A stretch of 64,000 bases of DNA, taken from positions 62,001 through 126,000 of the forward strand of contig NZ_SLXS01000005.1 in NCBI RefSeq assembly GCF_004340785.1, in the 5' to 3' direction. The DNA is from Tumebacillus sp. BK434. Lineage in GTDB: Bacteria > Bacillota > Bacilli > Tumebacillales > Tumebacillaceae. Positions 9,126 through 16,818 of the stretch are shown here, piece after piece; position 1 is the stretch's first letter; every line of letters begins with the position of its first letter. The translations under genes and the position numbers were made by a program. The notes under the pieces are model-generated. The model had not been told where the DNA came from, did no database searches, and saw nothing but the letters and a program-made list of their open reading frames with translations.

Positions 9126-9155
9126 AAAAAAGGCTCCCCGCATCGCGAGGAGCCT
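9126..9155 (-). terminator. Terminator of citrate synthase gene
   Basis: An 11-bp stem (AGGCTCCCCGC with GCGAGGAGCCT, one mismatch) with a 3-nt loop, followed on the minus strand by TTTTTT. Confidence 0.85.
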
Positions 9156-9168
9156 GATCGGCGGCCGT

Positions 9169-10320
9169 TTATTTACGCTCTTCGATCGGAACGAACGATT
9201 GATCCACCGGACCTACGTAGTCGGCAACCGGACGGATGATGCGGTTGTTCGCATACTGTTCGAGAATGTGTGCCGTCCACCCGGAAACGCGGGAGATGAC
9301 GAACAGCGGGGTGAACAGTTCAACCGGAATGCCCATCGCGTTGTACAGGGAGCCGGAGTACAGGTCGACGTTGTACTTCAGGTCTTTGCCCTTCTTCGCG
9401 AAGTGTTCGAGCACGACGCCTTCGGTGATCTCAGTCATTTCATACCACTTGGTTTCGCCAACCTTTTCGGTCAGCTGTTTCGCGTAACGCTTCAGCACGA
9501 GACCGCGCGGGTCGTAGGAGCGGTAGACACGATGGCCGAAGCCCGGAACTTTTACGCCGTTGTCCAGCTTGTTTTGCACTTCCGAAGCTGCGTTTTCCAC
9601 CGAGTTGATCTCCATCAGCATGCGGAGCACGTCTTCGTTTGCGCCGCCGTGCAGCGGGCCTTTCAGCGCGCCGATCGCCGAAGTGACGCCGGAGTACATG
9701 TCGGACAGAGTCGCCACCGTGCAGCGTGCGGTAAAGGTCGAAGCGTTAAACTCGTGGTCAGCGTGCAGGATGAGCGCGACATCAAACGCTTCCACCGACA
9801 GCTCATCCGCATCTTTCCCGGTCAACATATACAGGAAGTTCGCCGCATGGCCGAGATCATGGCGCGGAGCCACATAATCTTTGCCTTGCTTAAAGCGTCC
9901 GATCGCTGCGGTGATCGAGGCGAGCATCGACACGAGCTTGGTCGCCTGCTTGATGTGCGTCTCATGATCCATCGACTTATCCGGGTCCACCGTGCCGAGG
10001 TAAGATGCTGCCGTGCGCAGAATTTCCATGCCGGTCGGGTTCGCCTGAGAGTTGCTGAGCGCCTTCACCAGTTCCAGCACATCGGACGGGATCTCGCGGT
10101 TTTTCTTCAGCTCTGCGTCGAGAGCTGCCAGTTCGCTCACATTCGGGAGCTTGCCGTACCAGAGCAGGTACACCACTTCTTCAAAAGAAGTTTTCCCGAC
10201 CAGATCGTTAATATCATATCCTTGATAGACGAGACGGCCTTGTTTCCCGTCTACGAGGCAGATGGAAGAATCACCTGCAACAACGTCTTGCAAACCCGCT
10301 TTCGCTTTTGCTTCAGACAT
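9169..10320 (-). CDS. citZ: Citrate synthase
   Basis: A 383-aa Bacillus-type citrate synthase (citrate/2-methylcitrate synthase family), first step of the TCA cycle, condensing acetyl-CoA with oxaloacetate. It carries the substrate-binding and catalytic segments GPLHGGANEDVLRML, GFGHRVYRSYDPRG and NVDLYSGSLYNAMGIP, and ends in the conserved VPIEERK. AGGAGG lies 8 nt before the ATG. Unlike the citZ-icd-mdh operon of Bacillus subtilis, icd and mdh lie 14 kb away here. A cre-like site upstream suggests CcpA catabolite control. A 2-methylcitrate synthase role cannot be excluded by sequence alone. Confidence 0.92.
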   Translation of the reverse strand: MSEAKAKAGLQDVVAGDSSICLVDGKQGRLVYQGYDINDLVGKTSFEEVVYLLWYGKLPNVSELAALDAELKKNREIPSDVLELVKALSNSQANPTGMEILRTAASYLGTVDPDKSMDHETHIKQATKLVSMLASITAAIGRFKQGKDYVAPRHDLGHAANFLYMLTGKDADELSVEAFDVALILHADHEFNASTFTARCTVATLSDMYSGVTSAIGALKGPLHGGANEDVLRMLMEINSVENAASEVQNKLDNGVKVPGFGHRVYRSYDPRGLVLKRYAKQLTEKVGETKWYEMTEITEGVVLEHFAKKGKDLKYNVDLYSGSLYNAMGIPVELFTPLFVISRVSGWTAHILEQYANNRIIRPVADYVGPVDQSFVPIEERK

Positions 10321-10475
10321 TGACGAACACCTCCTGAAAAATACGATGTTTCCATATAGTCAACTTATACCCAGAATAATCCGATGTTACTTATTATACA
10401 GGACTTGGTCTCGTTGGTCGAACTTTGTGAATGGGCTTTCATTCATTTCTCGGACTGCGAAAGCCCGTAGCCTTG

Positions 10476-10489
10476 CGAAAGCGTTTACT
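10476..10489. promoter_or_regulatory. Catabolite-responsive (cre) element, putative
   Basis: CGAAAGCGTTTACT matches the CcpA-binding consensus TGWAARCGYTWWCW at 13 of 14 positions. It lies about 80 nt upstream of the possible citZ -10. B. subtilis citZ is CcpA-controlled, which supports the reading; binding is untested. Confidence 0.55.
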
Positions 10490-10584
10490 TGCTTGGATTT
10501 AGCCATCTTTAGCGTACCCTGCACAACGTGGGTTATTTGTCGAAAAAAAATTTTTTTGGTACCTGTTGGCTGTTCACTGGAAAT

Positions 10585-10695
10585 TGTGGATAAGTTTGTA
10601 CACAGTTTTCCACACACTCGTCTATGGCAAATATGTCCTTTTCCACAGTGAATCCACAACTTACCCACAAACTGTACACAGGGTCTTGTGGATAA
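10585..10695. promoter_or_regulatory. Cluster of DnaA boxes upstream of sda
   Basis: Two perfect DnaA boxes (TGTGGATAA at 10585-10593 and 10687-10695, the complement of TTATCCACA) flank several one-mismatch copies: TTGTACACA 10596-10604, TTTTCCACA 10606-10614 and 10639-10647, TTACCCACA 10661-10669. A weaker copy, CTGTACACA, is at 10672-10680. In B. subtilis sda is activated by DnaA when replication is perturbed; the array sits just upstream of the sda promoter. Confidence 0.85.
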
Positions 10696-10704
10696 TCGGA
10701 ACGC

Positions 10705-10733
10705 TTGTTCGCTCCTATATTCCATGATATAGT
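10705..10733 (+). promoter_or_regulatory. Sigma-A promoter of sda
   Basis: -35 TTGTTC, a 17-nt spacer and -10 TATAGT, about 70 nt before the sda ATG and 10 nt after the last DnaA box. Confidence 0.7.
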
Positions 10734-10800
10734 CATACCACAACCAACTCGCGCGCGGGATTTGGTAGAGTACGAGACCAGAACTGTGAGGTGAACCACC

Positions 10801-10941
10801 ATGCATTTACTGAGTGATGAGTACCTTGTTGAAGCTTACACGAACGCAGTGAAGCAGAAGTTGGACAGACAGTTTATCGACCTGTTATACAAGGAAGTCC
10901 AAGCACGGGGTCTTACAGTCTCTGTCAGCATCGCTTCGTAA
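10801..10941 (+). CDS. sda: Sporulation checkpoint inhibitor Sda
   Basis: A 46-codon gene. The product opens MHLLSDEYLVEAYTNAVKQK and ends in VSVSIAS, closely matching the helical-hairpin Sda of B. subtilis in length and in the LSDE-L-EAY pattern, with an LDRQFIDLLYKE second helix. GAGGTGA is 7 nt before the ATG. Sda blocks autophosphorylation of sporulation histidine kinases (KinA) when DNA replication is stalled, so Spo0A is not activated. The DnaA-box array and promoter upstream reproduce the known regulatory arrangement. Confidence 0.92.
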   Translation: MHLLSDEYLVEAYTNAVKQKLDRQFIDLLYKEVQARGLTVSVSIAS

Positions 10942-10982
10942 CCTACCGTTCCCAAGAATGTTCGACAGAGCATTTGCATGAT

Positions 10983-11021
10983 CGAGAAAGGCCTGTTCTA
11001 CCGGGGAACGGGCCTTTCTCG
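10983..11021. terminator. Large hairpin between sda and the convergent methyltransferase gene
   Basis: CGAGAAAGGCC pairs with GGCCTTTCTCG, with an inner GTTC/GAAC stem. There is no T run on either strand, so it may act as an mRNA 3' end or weak bidirectional terminator. Confidence 0.5.
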
Positions 11022-11045
11022 CATGGCGACCGCGAGCACATTCGC

Positions 11046-12080
11046 TTACAGCTCTTCTTCTTTCATTAAATATAATGTCAGTTCTTCACGGTTGTGGAAC
11101 AGCTGCTTCGCTTTGAGCAGCACCAGTTGCGGCTCCAGGTTCTCCAGCGCATCCCTGACCGTTTGAAACGGCTTTTTGTGCATCAGCTTGACGGTGATGA
11201 TCGCCACGCCGCCCGTCTCCACGGCGGGCAAGAGTTCGGCCACCAGCTTGCTCATCTGCTTCGGGCTCCAGCTCATATCGCATACGAGCAGATCGAACGC
11301 CCCTTCTGGAAAAGTGACGTCCCCCGCGTTCTTTTGCAGGAAGGTGAGGTTGGCGTGTCCCGACACGGACGGGTGCAAGGCGCCCGGGTCGATGGCGGTC
11401 ACCTGCAGGTTCCGCTCGAGCAAAAGCGACGTCCAGCCGCCGGGTGCGGCCCCGATGTCGAGCGCGCTGCGGAACTGGGAGAGGTCGAGATGGAACCGTT
11501 CTTCCGCTTCCAAGAGCTTGAACTTGGCGCGCGATACCTGCTCCTCTTCTTTGCGGTAGCGCACCATCCCCCCGTTCCAATCGGATAGATTTTCATACGG
11601 CGTGGAGATTCCGAAATAGCACGTGCCGTCCGTCAAGTACACGGAGATGATCTTGTCGGCGCCGCGGACGACCGGCTCCACGCTTTGCTCTTGTTCCAAG
11701 ATCGGGTCGAGCGCGTCTTTCACGCCATACGGCGTATAGGCGAACTTGACCTCTTTGACTTTGCGGGCTTGCACCGCCACTTTTTCGCCTGCCTGAAAGG
11801 GGCGCAACTGCTGAATAAACTCGATCAGACGCATCAGGTCCTCTGCCGACTTGTCGAGCGGCAGTTCGTGCTGTACCGGCTGGATGTGGCGCAGGAAGAT
11901 CGGCTCCTGTTCGAGCAGAGCGGCTGTCACCACTTCGGCCGGAGCGGGCACATCGATCAAAAACACTTCTCCCGCATCGAGATAGCGGAATTTCACGCCC
12001 GGGAACAGGCGGCGGATCTCTTCTTGCGCGTACTGGGCAAATCCGAAATTGGATGAGCCGATAAAACGAGATGAAGTCAT
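11046..12080 (-). CDS. FtsJ-like SAM-dependent RNA methyltransferase
   Basis: A 344-aa protein. The C-terminal half (from about 195) is an FtsJ/RrmJ-type Rossmann methyltransferase: the SAM-binding motif ALDIGAAPGGWTSLLL, an acidic AIDPG, then LLVCDMSW and VAIITVKL giving the D-K positions expected for 2'-O-ribose methylation. The N-terminal part (about 1-190) may be a substrate-recognition region as in RlmM-type 23S rRNA methyltransferases. GGAGGAACTT precedes the ATG at 12080; earlier in-frame starts are unsupported. The target nucleotide is not known from sequence. An extended -10 (TGCTATACT) lies about 40 nt upstream. Confidence 0.82.
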   Translation of the reverse strand: MTSSRFIGSSNFGFAQYAQEEIRRLFPGVKFRYLDAGEVFLIDVPAPAEVVTAALLEQEPIFLRHIQPVQHELPLDKSAEDLMRLIEFIQQLRPFQAGEKVAVQARKVKEVKFAYTPYGVKDALDPILEQEQSVEPVVRGADKIISVYLTDGTCYFGISTPYENLSDWNGGMVRYRKEEEQVSRAKFKLLEAEERFHLDLSQFRSALDIGAAPGGWTSLLLERNLQVTAIDPGALHPSVSGHANLTFLQKNAGDVTFPEGAFDLLVCDMSWSPKQMSKLVAELLPAVETGGVAIITVKLMHKKPFQTVRDALENLEPQLVLLKAKQLFHNREELTLYLMKEEEL

Positions 12081-12161
12081 AAGTTCCTCCAAACCAATCA
12101 TTTTACTATGTATTCTTCTCAGTATAGCAAACAACATGTGACTTTTTCCTTATAAAAATGG

Positions 12162-12190
12162 TTGCGCACAAGGTCTTCGTCCGATATGCT
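12162..12190 (+). promoter_or_regulatory. Possible promoter of tail-anchored protein gene
   Basis: -35 TTGCGC, a 17-nt spacer and -10 TATGCT, 28 nt before the chosen ATG. It is divergent from an extended -10 (TGCTATACT, minus strand, 12121-12126) for the methyltransferase gene. Confidence 0.45.
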
Positions 12191-12217
12191 TTTTTTAATA
12201 AAGGAGTTGGGGTTACG

Positions 12218-12904
12218 ATGCAGCGTTTTGTAGTGGAACCAATCTTGTTTGCAATGTTTGGCGAACTGTTATTTCCAACGGAGCCAATCGAATATATCAT
12301 CCCCTACTCGACCGTCATGGAACTGTATGATTTGCGGGAGAGCGAGGAAGTCATTTCCGATCCGCAAGAAAACGAGCGCGTCAAAGCTAATTTGGAGAAG
12401 ATCATCCAATTCTTTGAGCAGCCGTTCGTATCCAAGAAGCTCGACAAATCACTTCGCGTGCCGTGGCAGAAGAGCCGTCCGATCCTGTTCAACGAAAACG
12501 TGACGTTCACCGTCGTCAACGCGCTGGACAACGCCGAATACGGCGAAGAGTTCGACCCGGTGGAGACGGAGCTCATTTTGCTGGCGCGGCGCGAGCAGAT
12601 CCCTTTGATCACCGACCAGTTGCAGTTTCAGCAACGCATCGTGGAAGCGCGGATCAACATCACGGTGATCGACGTGGCCGATTTTGGCTTCCAAGTCGAT
12701 GATGGGATGTTTGAGGAGCTGGAGATGTACGAAGAGGACCCGGTGCTGGCTCAGGCGCCTGTCAACTCGTTTGAAGCGCAGGAAGGCGCGCTCAGCGCCG
12801 CCGAAGAACGCACCATCCGCTCCAAGTCGAACAAGATGCTGCCCTGGGTGGTCAGCATTTTCGGCCTGATTTTGGTGTTGTTCGTCATCACCTTGATCCA
12901 GTGA
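12218..12904 (+). CDS. Tail-anchored protein with PIN-like N-terminal domain
   Basis: A 228-aa protein. The cytoplasmic part (about 1-160) alternates helices and strands and ends in LITDQLQFQQRIVEA followed by INITVIDVADF, which resembles the end of PIN-like nuclease folds. Acidic residues in the right places for a PIN active site are not certain. A charged linker (about 165-205) leads to one C-terminal membrane helix (PWVVSIFGLILVLFVITLIQ) that ends the protein, so it is a tail-anchored membrane protein. AAAGGAG is about 11 nt before the ATG at 12218. No family confidently recognised; it is followed by a strong terminator. Confidence 0.65.
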   Translation: MQRFVVEPILFAMFGELLFPTEPIEYIIPYSTVMELYDLRESEEVISDPQENERVKANLEKIIQFFEQPFVSKKLDKSLRVPWQKSRPILFNENVTFTVVNALDNAEYGEEFDPVETELILLARREQIPLITDQLQFQQRIVEARINITVIDVADFGFQVDDGMFEELEMYEEDPVLAQAPVNSFEAQEGALSAAEERTIRSKSNKMLPWVVSIFGLILVLFVITLIQ

Positions 12905-12944
12905 AAAAGCTCTGCACACTTTTTCGTGTGACAGAGCTTTTTTT
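12904..12944 (+). terminator. Terminator after tail-anchored protein gene
   Basis: AAAGCTCTG pairs with CAGAGCTTT around an inner CACAC/GTGTG stem, followed by seven T residues. Confidence 0.88.
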
Positions 12945-12963
12945 GTGGAATGCTGTAGAGGTG

Positions 12964-12992
12964 TTGCCACAAAGATATCACTACGGTACAAT
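12964..12992 (+). promoter_or_regulatory. Sigma-A promoter of hpt
   Basis: -35 TTGCCA, a 17-nt spacer and -10 TACAAT, 44 nt before the hpt ATG. Confidence 0.65.
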
Positions 12993-13036
12993 TAGCCAAA
13001 ATACAGTAACCTTCGTGAAACAGGAGGCCAAACCCC

Positions 13037-13570
13037 ATGGCAAAGACTCGTGACCGCATCCTCTTCAGCCGTGAAGCGATCCAGAAAAGGGTCGCCGAAC
13101 TCGGCGTGCAATTGTCCCAAGATTATAAGGACGGCGAAGTTGTCGTCATTTCCCTTCTGCGCGGCAGCTTTGTGTTTACTGCTGACTTGGTGCGGGAGAT
13201 TACCGTTCCGGTCAACGTGGACTTCATGACCACGTCCAGTTACGGACACGGTGAGCACAGCGCCGGTCGGGTGGAGATCGTCACCGATATTCGCACCGAC
13301 ATCGCGGGCAAAGATGTGCTGGTCTGCGATGACATTCTCGACACCGGCATCACCATGCGCGGCGTGCTCGATCATCTGGCAGCCAAGAACCCGAAGAGTT
13401 TGAAGACTTGCACCTTCCTCGACAAGCCGTCCCGCCGTCTGGTGGACGTGCCGCTCGACTACACCGGCATCACGATCGAAGACCTGTTTGTCGCAGGCTA
13501 TGGCCTGAACTTGGGCGACTACGCCCGCAACCTGCCGTACATCTTCGTCCGCGAGACGGTGGAAGAATAA
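13037..13570 (+). CDS. hpt: Hypoxanthine phosphoribosyltransferase
   Basis: A 177-aa purine-salvage enzyme converting hypoxanthine or guanine plus PRPP to IMP or GMP. It has the PRPP-binding motif VLVCDDILDTGITM (about 95-108), the flexible-loop SSYG element and a C-terminal FVAGYGLNLGDYARNLPYI. AGGAGG precedes the ATG. Length and order of motifs are normal for the Gram-positive family. In B. subtilis hpt sits by ftsH; that context is absent here. Monocistronic between its own promoter and a strong terminator. Confidence 0.93.
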   Translation: MAKTRDRILFSREAIQKRVAELGVQLSQDYKDGEVVVISLLRGSFVFTADLVREITVPVNVDFMTTSSYGHGEHSAGRVEIVTDIRTDIAGKDVLVCDDILDTGITMRGVLDHLAAKNPKSLKTCTFLDKPSRRLVDVPLDYTGITIEDLFVAGYGLNLGDYARNLPYIFVRETVEE

Positions 13571-13584
13571 GCGCTTGCGATACC

Positions 13585-13623
13585 AAAAGCCCGATCCCTC
13601 CTGCGAGGGGTCGGGCTTTTTGG
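13585..13623. terminator. Bidirectional terminator between hpt and small convergent gene
   Basis: AAAAGCCCGATCCCTC pairs with GAGGGGTCGGGCTTTT (one mismatch) with a 4-nt loop. T runs flank it on both strands. Confidence 0.88.
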
Positions 13624-13833
13624 CTAGATCTTGTGTTTTTTCGTCGGAAGGGGTTCGACCAGATCGCGGTATTCATGTCCTGCCGGCATGCGGTCGAGCT
13701 CAAAATCCTCCTGCTCACCGCGGGTGGTGTCATCGATCGCATCCCCGGACAGGAAGTCGTTCTTCATGTTTTCGTGCGTCAAGTGCTTGTGCAGGTTGCC
13801 AAGACGATCCCGATAGGTCTCGCGCTCTGTCAT
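13624..13833 (-). CDS. Small charged protein of unknown function
   Basis: A 69-aa protein opening MTERETYRDRLGNLHKHLT, with an acidic centre (GEQEDFELDRMPAGHEYRDL) and a Lys-rich end; no membrane segment. AAAGGGGG is 8 nt before the ATG. No family recognised. It is the last leftward gene before the shared hpt terminator and lies 54 nt downstream of the lytic transglycosylase. Confidence 0.6.
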   Translation of the reverse strand: MTERETYRDRLGNLHKHLTHENMKNDFLSGDAIDDTTRGEQEDFELDRMPAGHEYRDLVEPLPTKKHKI

Positions 13834-13887
13834 CAGCCATGCCCCCTTTCGCGTATAGTGTCCGTCTCTGCAAAGGGGGTGATACGA

Positions 13888-14478
13888 TCAAAAATCTGGG
13901 TAGAGCTGCTGATATTTTGTGTACGAAAAGCTGACCCGCTGTATGTAATGCCGCGTCTCACCGACCGGGATCTTCTCCGAGGCGGCGAGCGTTCCATCCC
14001 AGACGCCTTCTTTCATCCAGCGCGAGACACGCCCTTGTCCGGCGTTGTAAGCAGCGATAGCAGCCGCCTGGTTGCCGTCAAACTGCTTGAGCAGGTAGGC
14101 CATGTACCAGGAGCCCATGCGGATGTTCGTCTCCGGATCGGACAGGTCTTCGATGCCGCGGTAGGGAATCTCGCTTTCCTTGGCGATCCATTCGGCCGTC
14201 TCCGGCATCAACTGCATCAGGCCGACCGCGCCGACCTTGGAGACGTTTTCCGTGCGAAACTTGCTTTCCACGCGGATGATCGCAGCGACGAGCAGCGGGT
14301 CGATCTGATGGGTCTCGGCCGCTTGGCGAATCTCCGCCTCATGATAAATCGGGTAGATAAAGCGCCAGAACCAGTCGCTGCCCACGGCGAGCACGATCAG
14401 GAAGATCAGGCCGAGGATGATGGCGACTTTGCGTTTGGCTTGGGGCGTGAGTACCCACGAGATGCGAGGCCAGATCAA
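13888..14478 (-). CDS. Membrane-anchored lytic transglycosylase
   Basis: A 196-aa protein with an N-terminal membrane helix (VAIILGLIFLIVLAVG) and a Slt-type lysozyme-fold domain: VAAIIRVESKF carries the catalytic Glu (about 70), followed by VGLMQLMPETAEWIA and AIAAYNAGQGRVSRWM, the three hallmark motifs. It cleaves peptidoglycan glycan strands to 1,6-anhydro-muropeptides on the outer face of the membrane. The TTG start overlaps the coaE stop by four bases, with GGAAAGG 5 nt upstream, indicating translational coupling. No SLH or LysM domain. Confidence 0.88.
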   Translation of the reverse strand: MIWPRISWVLTPQAKRKVAIILGLIFLIVLAVGSDWFWRFIYPIYHEAEIRQAAETHQIDPLLVAAIIRVESKFRTENVSKVGAVGLMQLMPETAEWIAKESEIPYRGIEDLSDPETNIRMGSWYMAYLLKQFDGNQAAAIAAYNAGQGRVSRWMKEGVWDGTLAASEKIPVGETRHYIQRVSFSYTKYQQLYPDF

Positions 14479-15089
14479 CGGGACCTTTCCCTCTGGAGAC
14501 GGGTCAGTTCGACCCAGACCTCCTGCACCTGCCGCTGTGTTTCCTCGATCGTGCCCCGGTTGTCGATCAGGAAGTCGGCATAGCGCTTTTTCTCCTCGAT
14601 GGGCATCTGGGCGGAGATGCGTTGTTCCGCCGCTTCTGCCGACAGCTCGTCCCGTTTCAGGAGACGCTCATATTGCGTCTCCCGATCCACATAGACAACG
14701 ACCGTCTTTTCCACCTCTTGATAAATTCCCGTTTCGATCAACAGCGGAATGTCCCAGATGATGATCGCCCGGCTGTCGCGGGCTAGGGCTGCCGCTGTCT
14801 GTTGATCGCGCTCCTCACGGACGCGCGGATGGACGATGCTGTTGAGCTTCAGCCTGTTTTCCTCCTTGCCGAAAACCAGCGACCCGAGCTTGGCACGGTC
14901 CAGTTCGCCGTTTGGCAACAGCACTTCTTTGCCAAAATGATCGACAATCTCCAGGAATGCCTGCTTGCCGGGCTGCTGCACCTCGCGCACGATCTTATCT
15001 GCATCGACGATGACCGCTCCTGCTTCTGCGAACATCTTCGAAACGGTGCTTTTTCCTGTTGCTATCGAGCCGGTCAGACCTACGATCAT
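14475..15089 (-). CDS. coaE: Dephospho-CoA kinase
   Basis: A 204-aa enzyme of the last step of coenzyme A biosynthesis (phosphorylates the 3'-OH of dephospho-CoA). It has the P-loop GLTGSIATGKST at the N-terminus, DADKIVREV, and the lid region with VVYVDRETQYERLLKRD. AGGAGG is 6 nt before the ATG. It belongs to the conserved polA-mutM-ytaF-coaE neighbourhood of Bacilli and is coupled to the downstream transglycosylase. Confidence 0.93.
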   Translation of the reverse strand: MIVGLTGSIATGKSTVSKMFAEAGAVIVDADKIVREVQQPGKQAFLEIVDHFGKEVLLPNGELDRAKLGSLVFGKEENRLKLNSIVHPRVREERDQQTAAALARDSRAIIIWDIPLLIETGIYQEVEKTVVVYVDRETQYERLLKRDELSAEAAEQRISAQMPIEEKKRYADFLIDNRGTIEETQRQVQEVWVELTRLQRERSR

Positions 15090-15110
15090 AGTGAGCCTCC
15101 TGTCACCGCT

Positions 15111-15788
15111 TTAAAAAAATTTCGAAATGCCGATCAGGATCAGCATCACGCCTGGTATATAGACCATTTTGCGCAAAAGGCGCGCATCTGCAAAGCGCAT
15201 GCCGACCCGAAGACCTGTATAGATGAACACAAGGTTCATCACAGCGATCGTCAACGCTGTCGGAATGGAATGAAAACCGATCAAGCTCGCCCCGACGCCC
15301 GCTCCAAAACCGTCCATCGACAAAGCAAAGCCGAGGATCAGGCCTTCTTTGACCGAAATGTCACCAGAGCGGTCGACGTCTGCGGAGGACGGAGTACGCA
15401 GAATCTGAATGACCAGTCCGATCTTCTTCAGTTCCACGTGCAAGACCGTCTTCTGTCCCTCTTCTGCCGGCTGGTCGAGGACAGGCATCGGCTGTTCCTC
15501 GGCCACCAGATCTTTTTCCTTCTGGGTCAAAATGTTATAGATCGCAAAACTGCCGACGCCTATCAGAATGACCGCACCAAACGTTTTGGCGAAGGAGTCG
15601 GTCAGGAACTGGGAAAGCACGTCGCCCAGCTGCATCGCAACCAAGATCATCGTCGCCGAACAGAGCGTAACGACAAGCAGGGACCACAGAGGAAAGCGGA
15701 TTTTACGGAGTCCGTAAGTCAAGCCTACGCCAAAACCGTCGAGTGAGACGGCAAAGGCAAGCACCAGCAGGGAGAAATAGTGAAGCAC
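15111..15788 (-). CDS. ytaF: Sporulation membrane protein YtaF (MntP-like)
   Basis: A 225-aa protein with six predicted membrane helices. The repeated VSLDGFGVGLTYGLR and ALSMDGFGAGVGASLIG segments place it in the MntP/YtaF family with an internal duplication. A soluble loop lies between (about 85-130). GTG at 15788 is chosen because AAGGAGG is 7 nt upstream; the TTG at 15809 precedes the ribosome-binding site. YtaF is annotated as a sporulation membrane protein in Bacillus; the MntP relatives export manganese. Confidence 0.85.
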   Translation of the reverse strand: MLHYFSLLVLAFAVSLDGFGVGLTYGLRKIRFPLWSLLVVTLCSATMILVAMQLGDVLSQFLTDSFAKTFGAVILIGVGSFAIYNILTQKEKDLVAEEQPMPVLDQPAEEGQKTVLHVELKKIGLVIQILRTPSSADVDRSGDISVKEGLILGFALSMDGFGAGVGASLIGFHSIPTALTIAVMNLVFIYTGLRVGMRFADARLLRKMVYIPGVMLILIGISKFF

Positions 15789-15851
15789 GCTGACTCCTCC
15801 TTCCCTCAATCTGCCACCATGATATGCGCAGGAGGGAAAAAGGGTGTTCCG

Positions 15852-16688
15852 TTACTTGTCCAGCGGCTGACACGACGGGCAGAAGTGCGTGCCCCGCCCG
15901 CCGACGCGGGTCTTAGCGATCTCCGTGCCGCACGCGGGACACGGGGTGTTTTCATGGCCGTAGACTTTGAGCTGATGCTGCATACCGCCCTCTTGCCCGT
16001 AGCCGTTGACGTACGACTTCACCGAGGAGCCGCCGAGCTCCACCGACTGGGTGAGCACCGCGACGATCGCCGCATGCAGACGCTCAATCTGCTCGCTGTT
16101 CAGGTCGGGGCCGCTCGCTTCCGGGTGAACGCCCGACTGAAAGAGCACCTCATCTACATAGATATTGCCAAGCCCGGCGACAAATGTCTGGTCGAGCAGC
16201 AAAACTTTGATTTTGCCGCTGCGGCGTTTATTCAGCGCCTGTGCGAGGACGTCGGCCGTAAACGTTTCGGCCAGCGGTTCCGGACCGAGCATGGCCAGTC
16301 CCGGCAGCAACGCGTATTCGCCGCGCGGGAGCAGGTCCATCGTGCCGAACTGACGCACGTCTTTGTAGCGCAGTTCGGTGCCGTCGGTGAAATGGAAGAT
16401 GACGTGCGTATGCTTCTCAACCGGTTCGTCCGCATGGTACACGCCATAACGGCCTTCCATGCGCAGGTGCGAAACCAGCGTGTACGGTCCGATGGAGAGC
16501 AGCAGGTATTTGCCGCGGCGTTCCACCGCATCGATGGTGTGGCCTTGCAACATGAGGGCAAACTGCTGCACATCATCGGGCATCCGAATGATGCGCGGCA
16601 GGCTCACCGTCACATGATCGATCGTTTTGCCGAGGACCAGCGCTTCCAGCCCCCGGCGGACAGTCTCAACCTCCGGCAATTCCGGCAT
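15852..16688 (-). CDS. mutM: Formamidopyrimidine-DNA glycosylase
   Basis: A 278-aa bifunctional DNA glycosylase/AP lyase that removes 8-oxoguanine and formamidopyrimidines. The N-terminus MPELPEVETVRRGLE supplies the catalytic Pro2 and Glu3; the helix-two-turn-helix segment includes GLGNIYVDEVLFQSGVHPE. A C-terminal zinc finger has CPACGTEIAKTRVGGRGTHF followed by CPSC. AAGGAGGAGG precedes the ATG at 16688. It lies downstream of polA, as in other Bacilli, so repair incision and gap filling are co-located. Confidence 0.95.
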   Translation of the reverse strand: MPELPEVETVRRGLEALVLGKTIDHVTVSLPRIIRMPDDVQQFALMLQGHTIDAVERRGKYLLLSIGPYTLVSHLRMEGRYGVYHADEPVEKHTHVIFHFTDGTELRYKDVRQFGTMDLLPRGEYALLPGLAMLGPEPLAETFTADVLAQALNKRRSGKIKVLLLDQTFVAGLGNIYVDEVLFQSGVHPEASGPDLNSEQIERLHAAIVAVLTQSVELGGSSVKSYVNGYGQEGGMQHQLKVYGHENTPCPACGTEIAKTRVGGRGTHFCPSCQPLDK

Positions 16689-16818
16689 GAGGCCTCCTCC
16701 TTTCGTTAGCTGTCTATTCACCTGCAATCCGACACGCTTGCAGTCTTTTTGCAGACCTGTAATCTTCTTGCCGAGCTGTAGTCTTCTTGCAGTCTGCTTG
16801 ATTTTTACATCCAGCGTT
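16689..16818. repeat. mutM-polA spacer with degenerate short repeats
   Basis: 130 nt containing two imperfect copies of a roughly 20-nt unit built on CTGTARTCTTCTTGC (about 16756-16795), with further CTTGCAGTC-like echoes on either side. No gene or terminator is seen; possible slippage product. Confidence 0.4.

Larger units (their letters stand above)
10321..10800. other. citZ-sda intergenic regulatory region
   Basis: A 480-nt stretch with no protein gene. It holds a citZ leader with a possible minus-strand -10 (TATAAT, 10393-10398, no convincing -35), an inverted repeat GGGCTTTC/GAAAGCCC (about 10434-10466), a cre-like site, a T-rich run near 10550, a DnaA-box cluster and the sda promoter. 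These are listed separately. Confidence 0.6.

Noticed and set aside
10585-10695. DnaA-box cluster as the chromosomal origin
   Set aside because: No dnaA, dnaN, rnpA or rpmH genes are nearby and there is no AT-rich unwinding element of the usual kind; the known DnaA regulation of sda explains the boxes.
10387-10806. 139-codon minus-strand frame over the sda upstream region
   Set aside because: It covers the DnaA boxes and promoter, has no ribosome-binding site and shows no protein family features.
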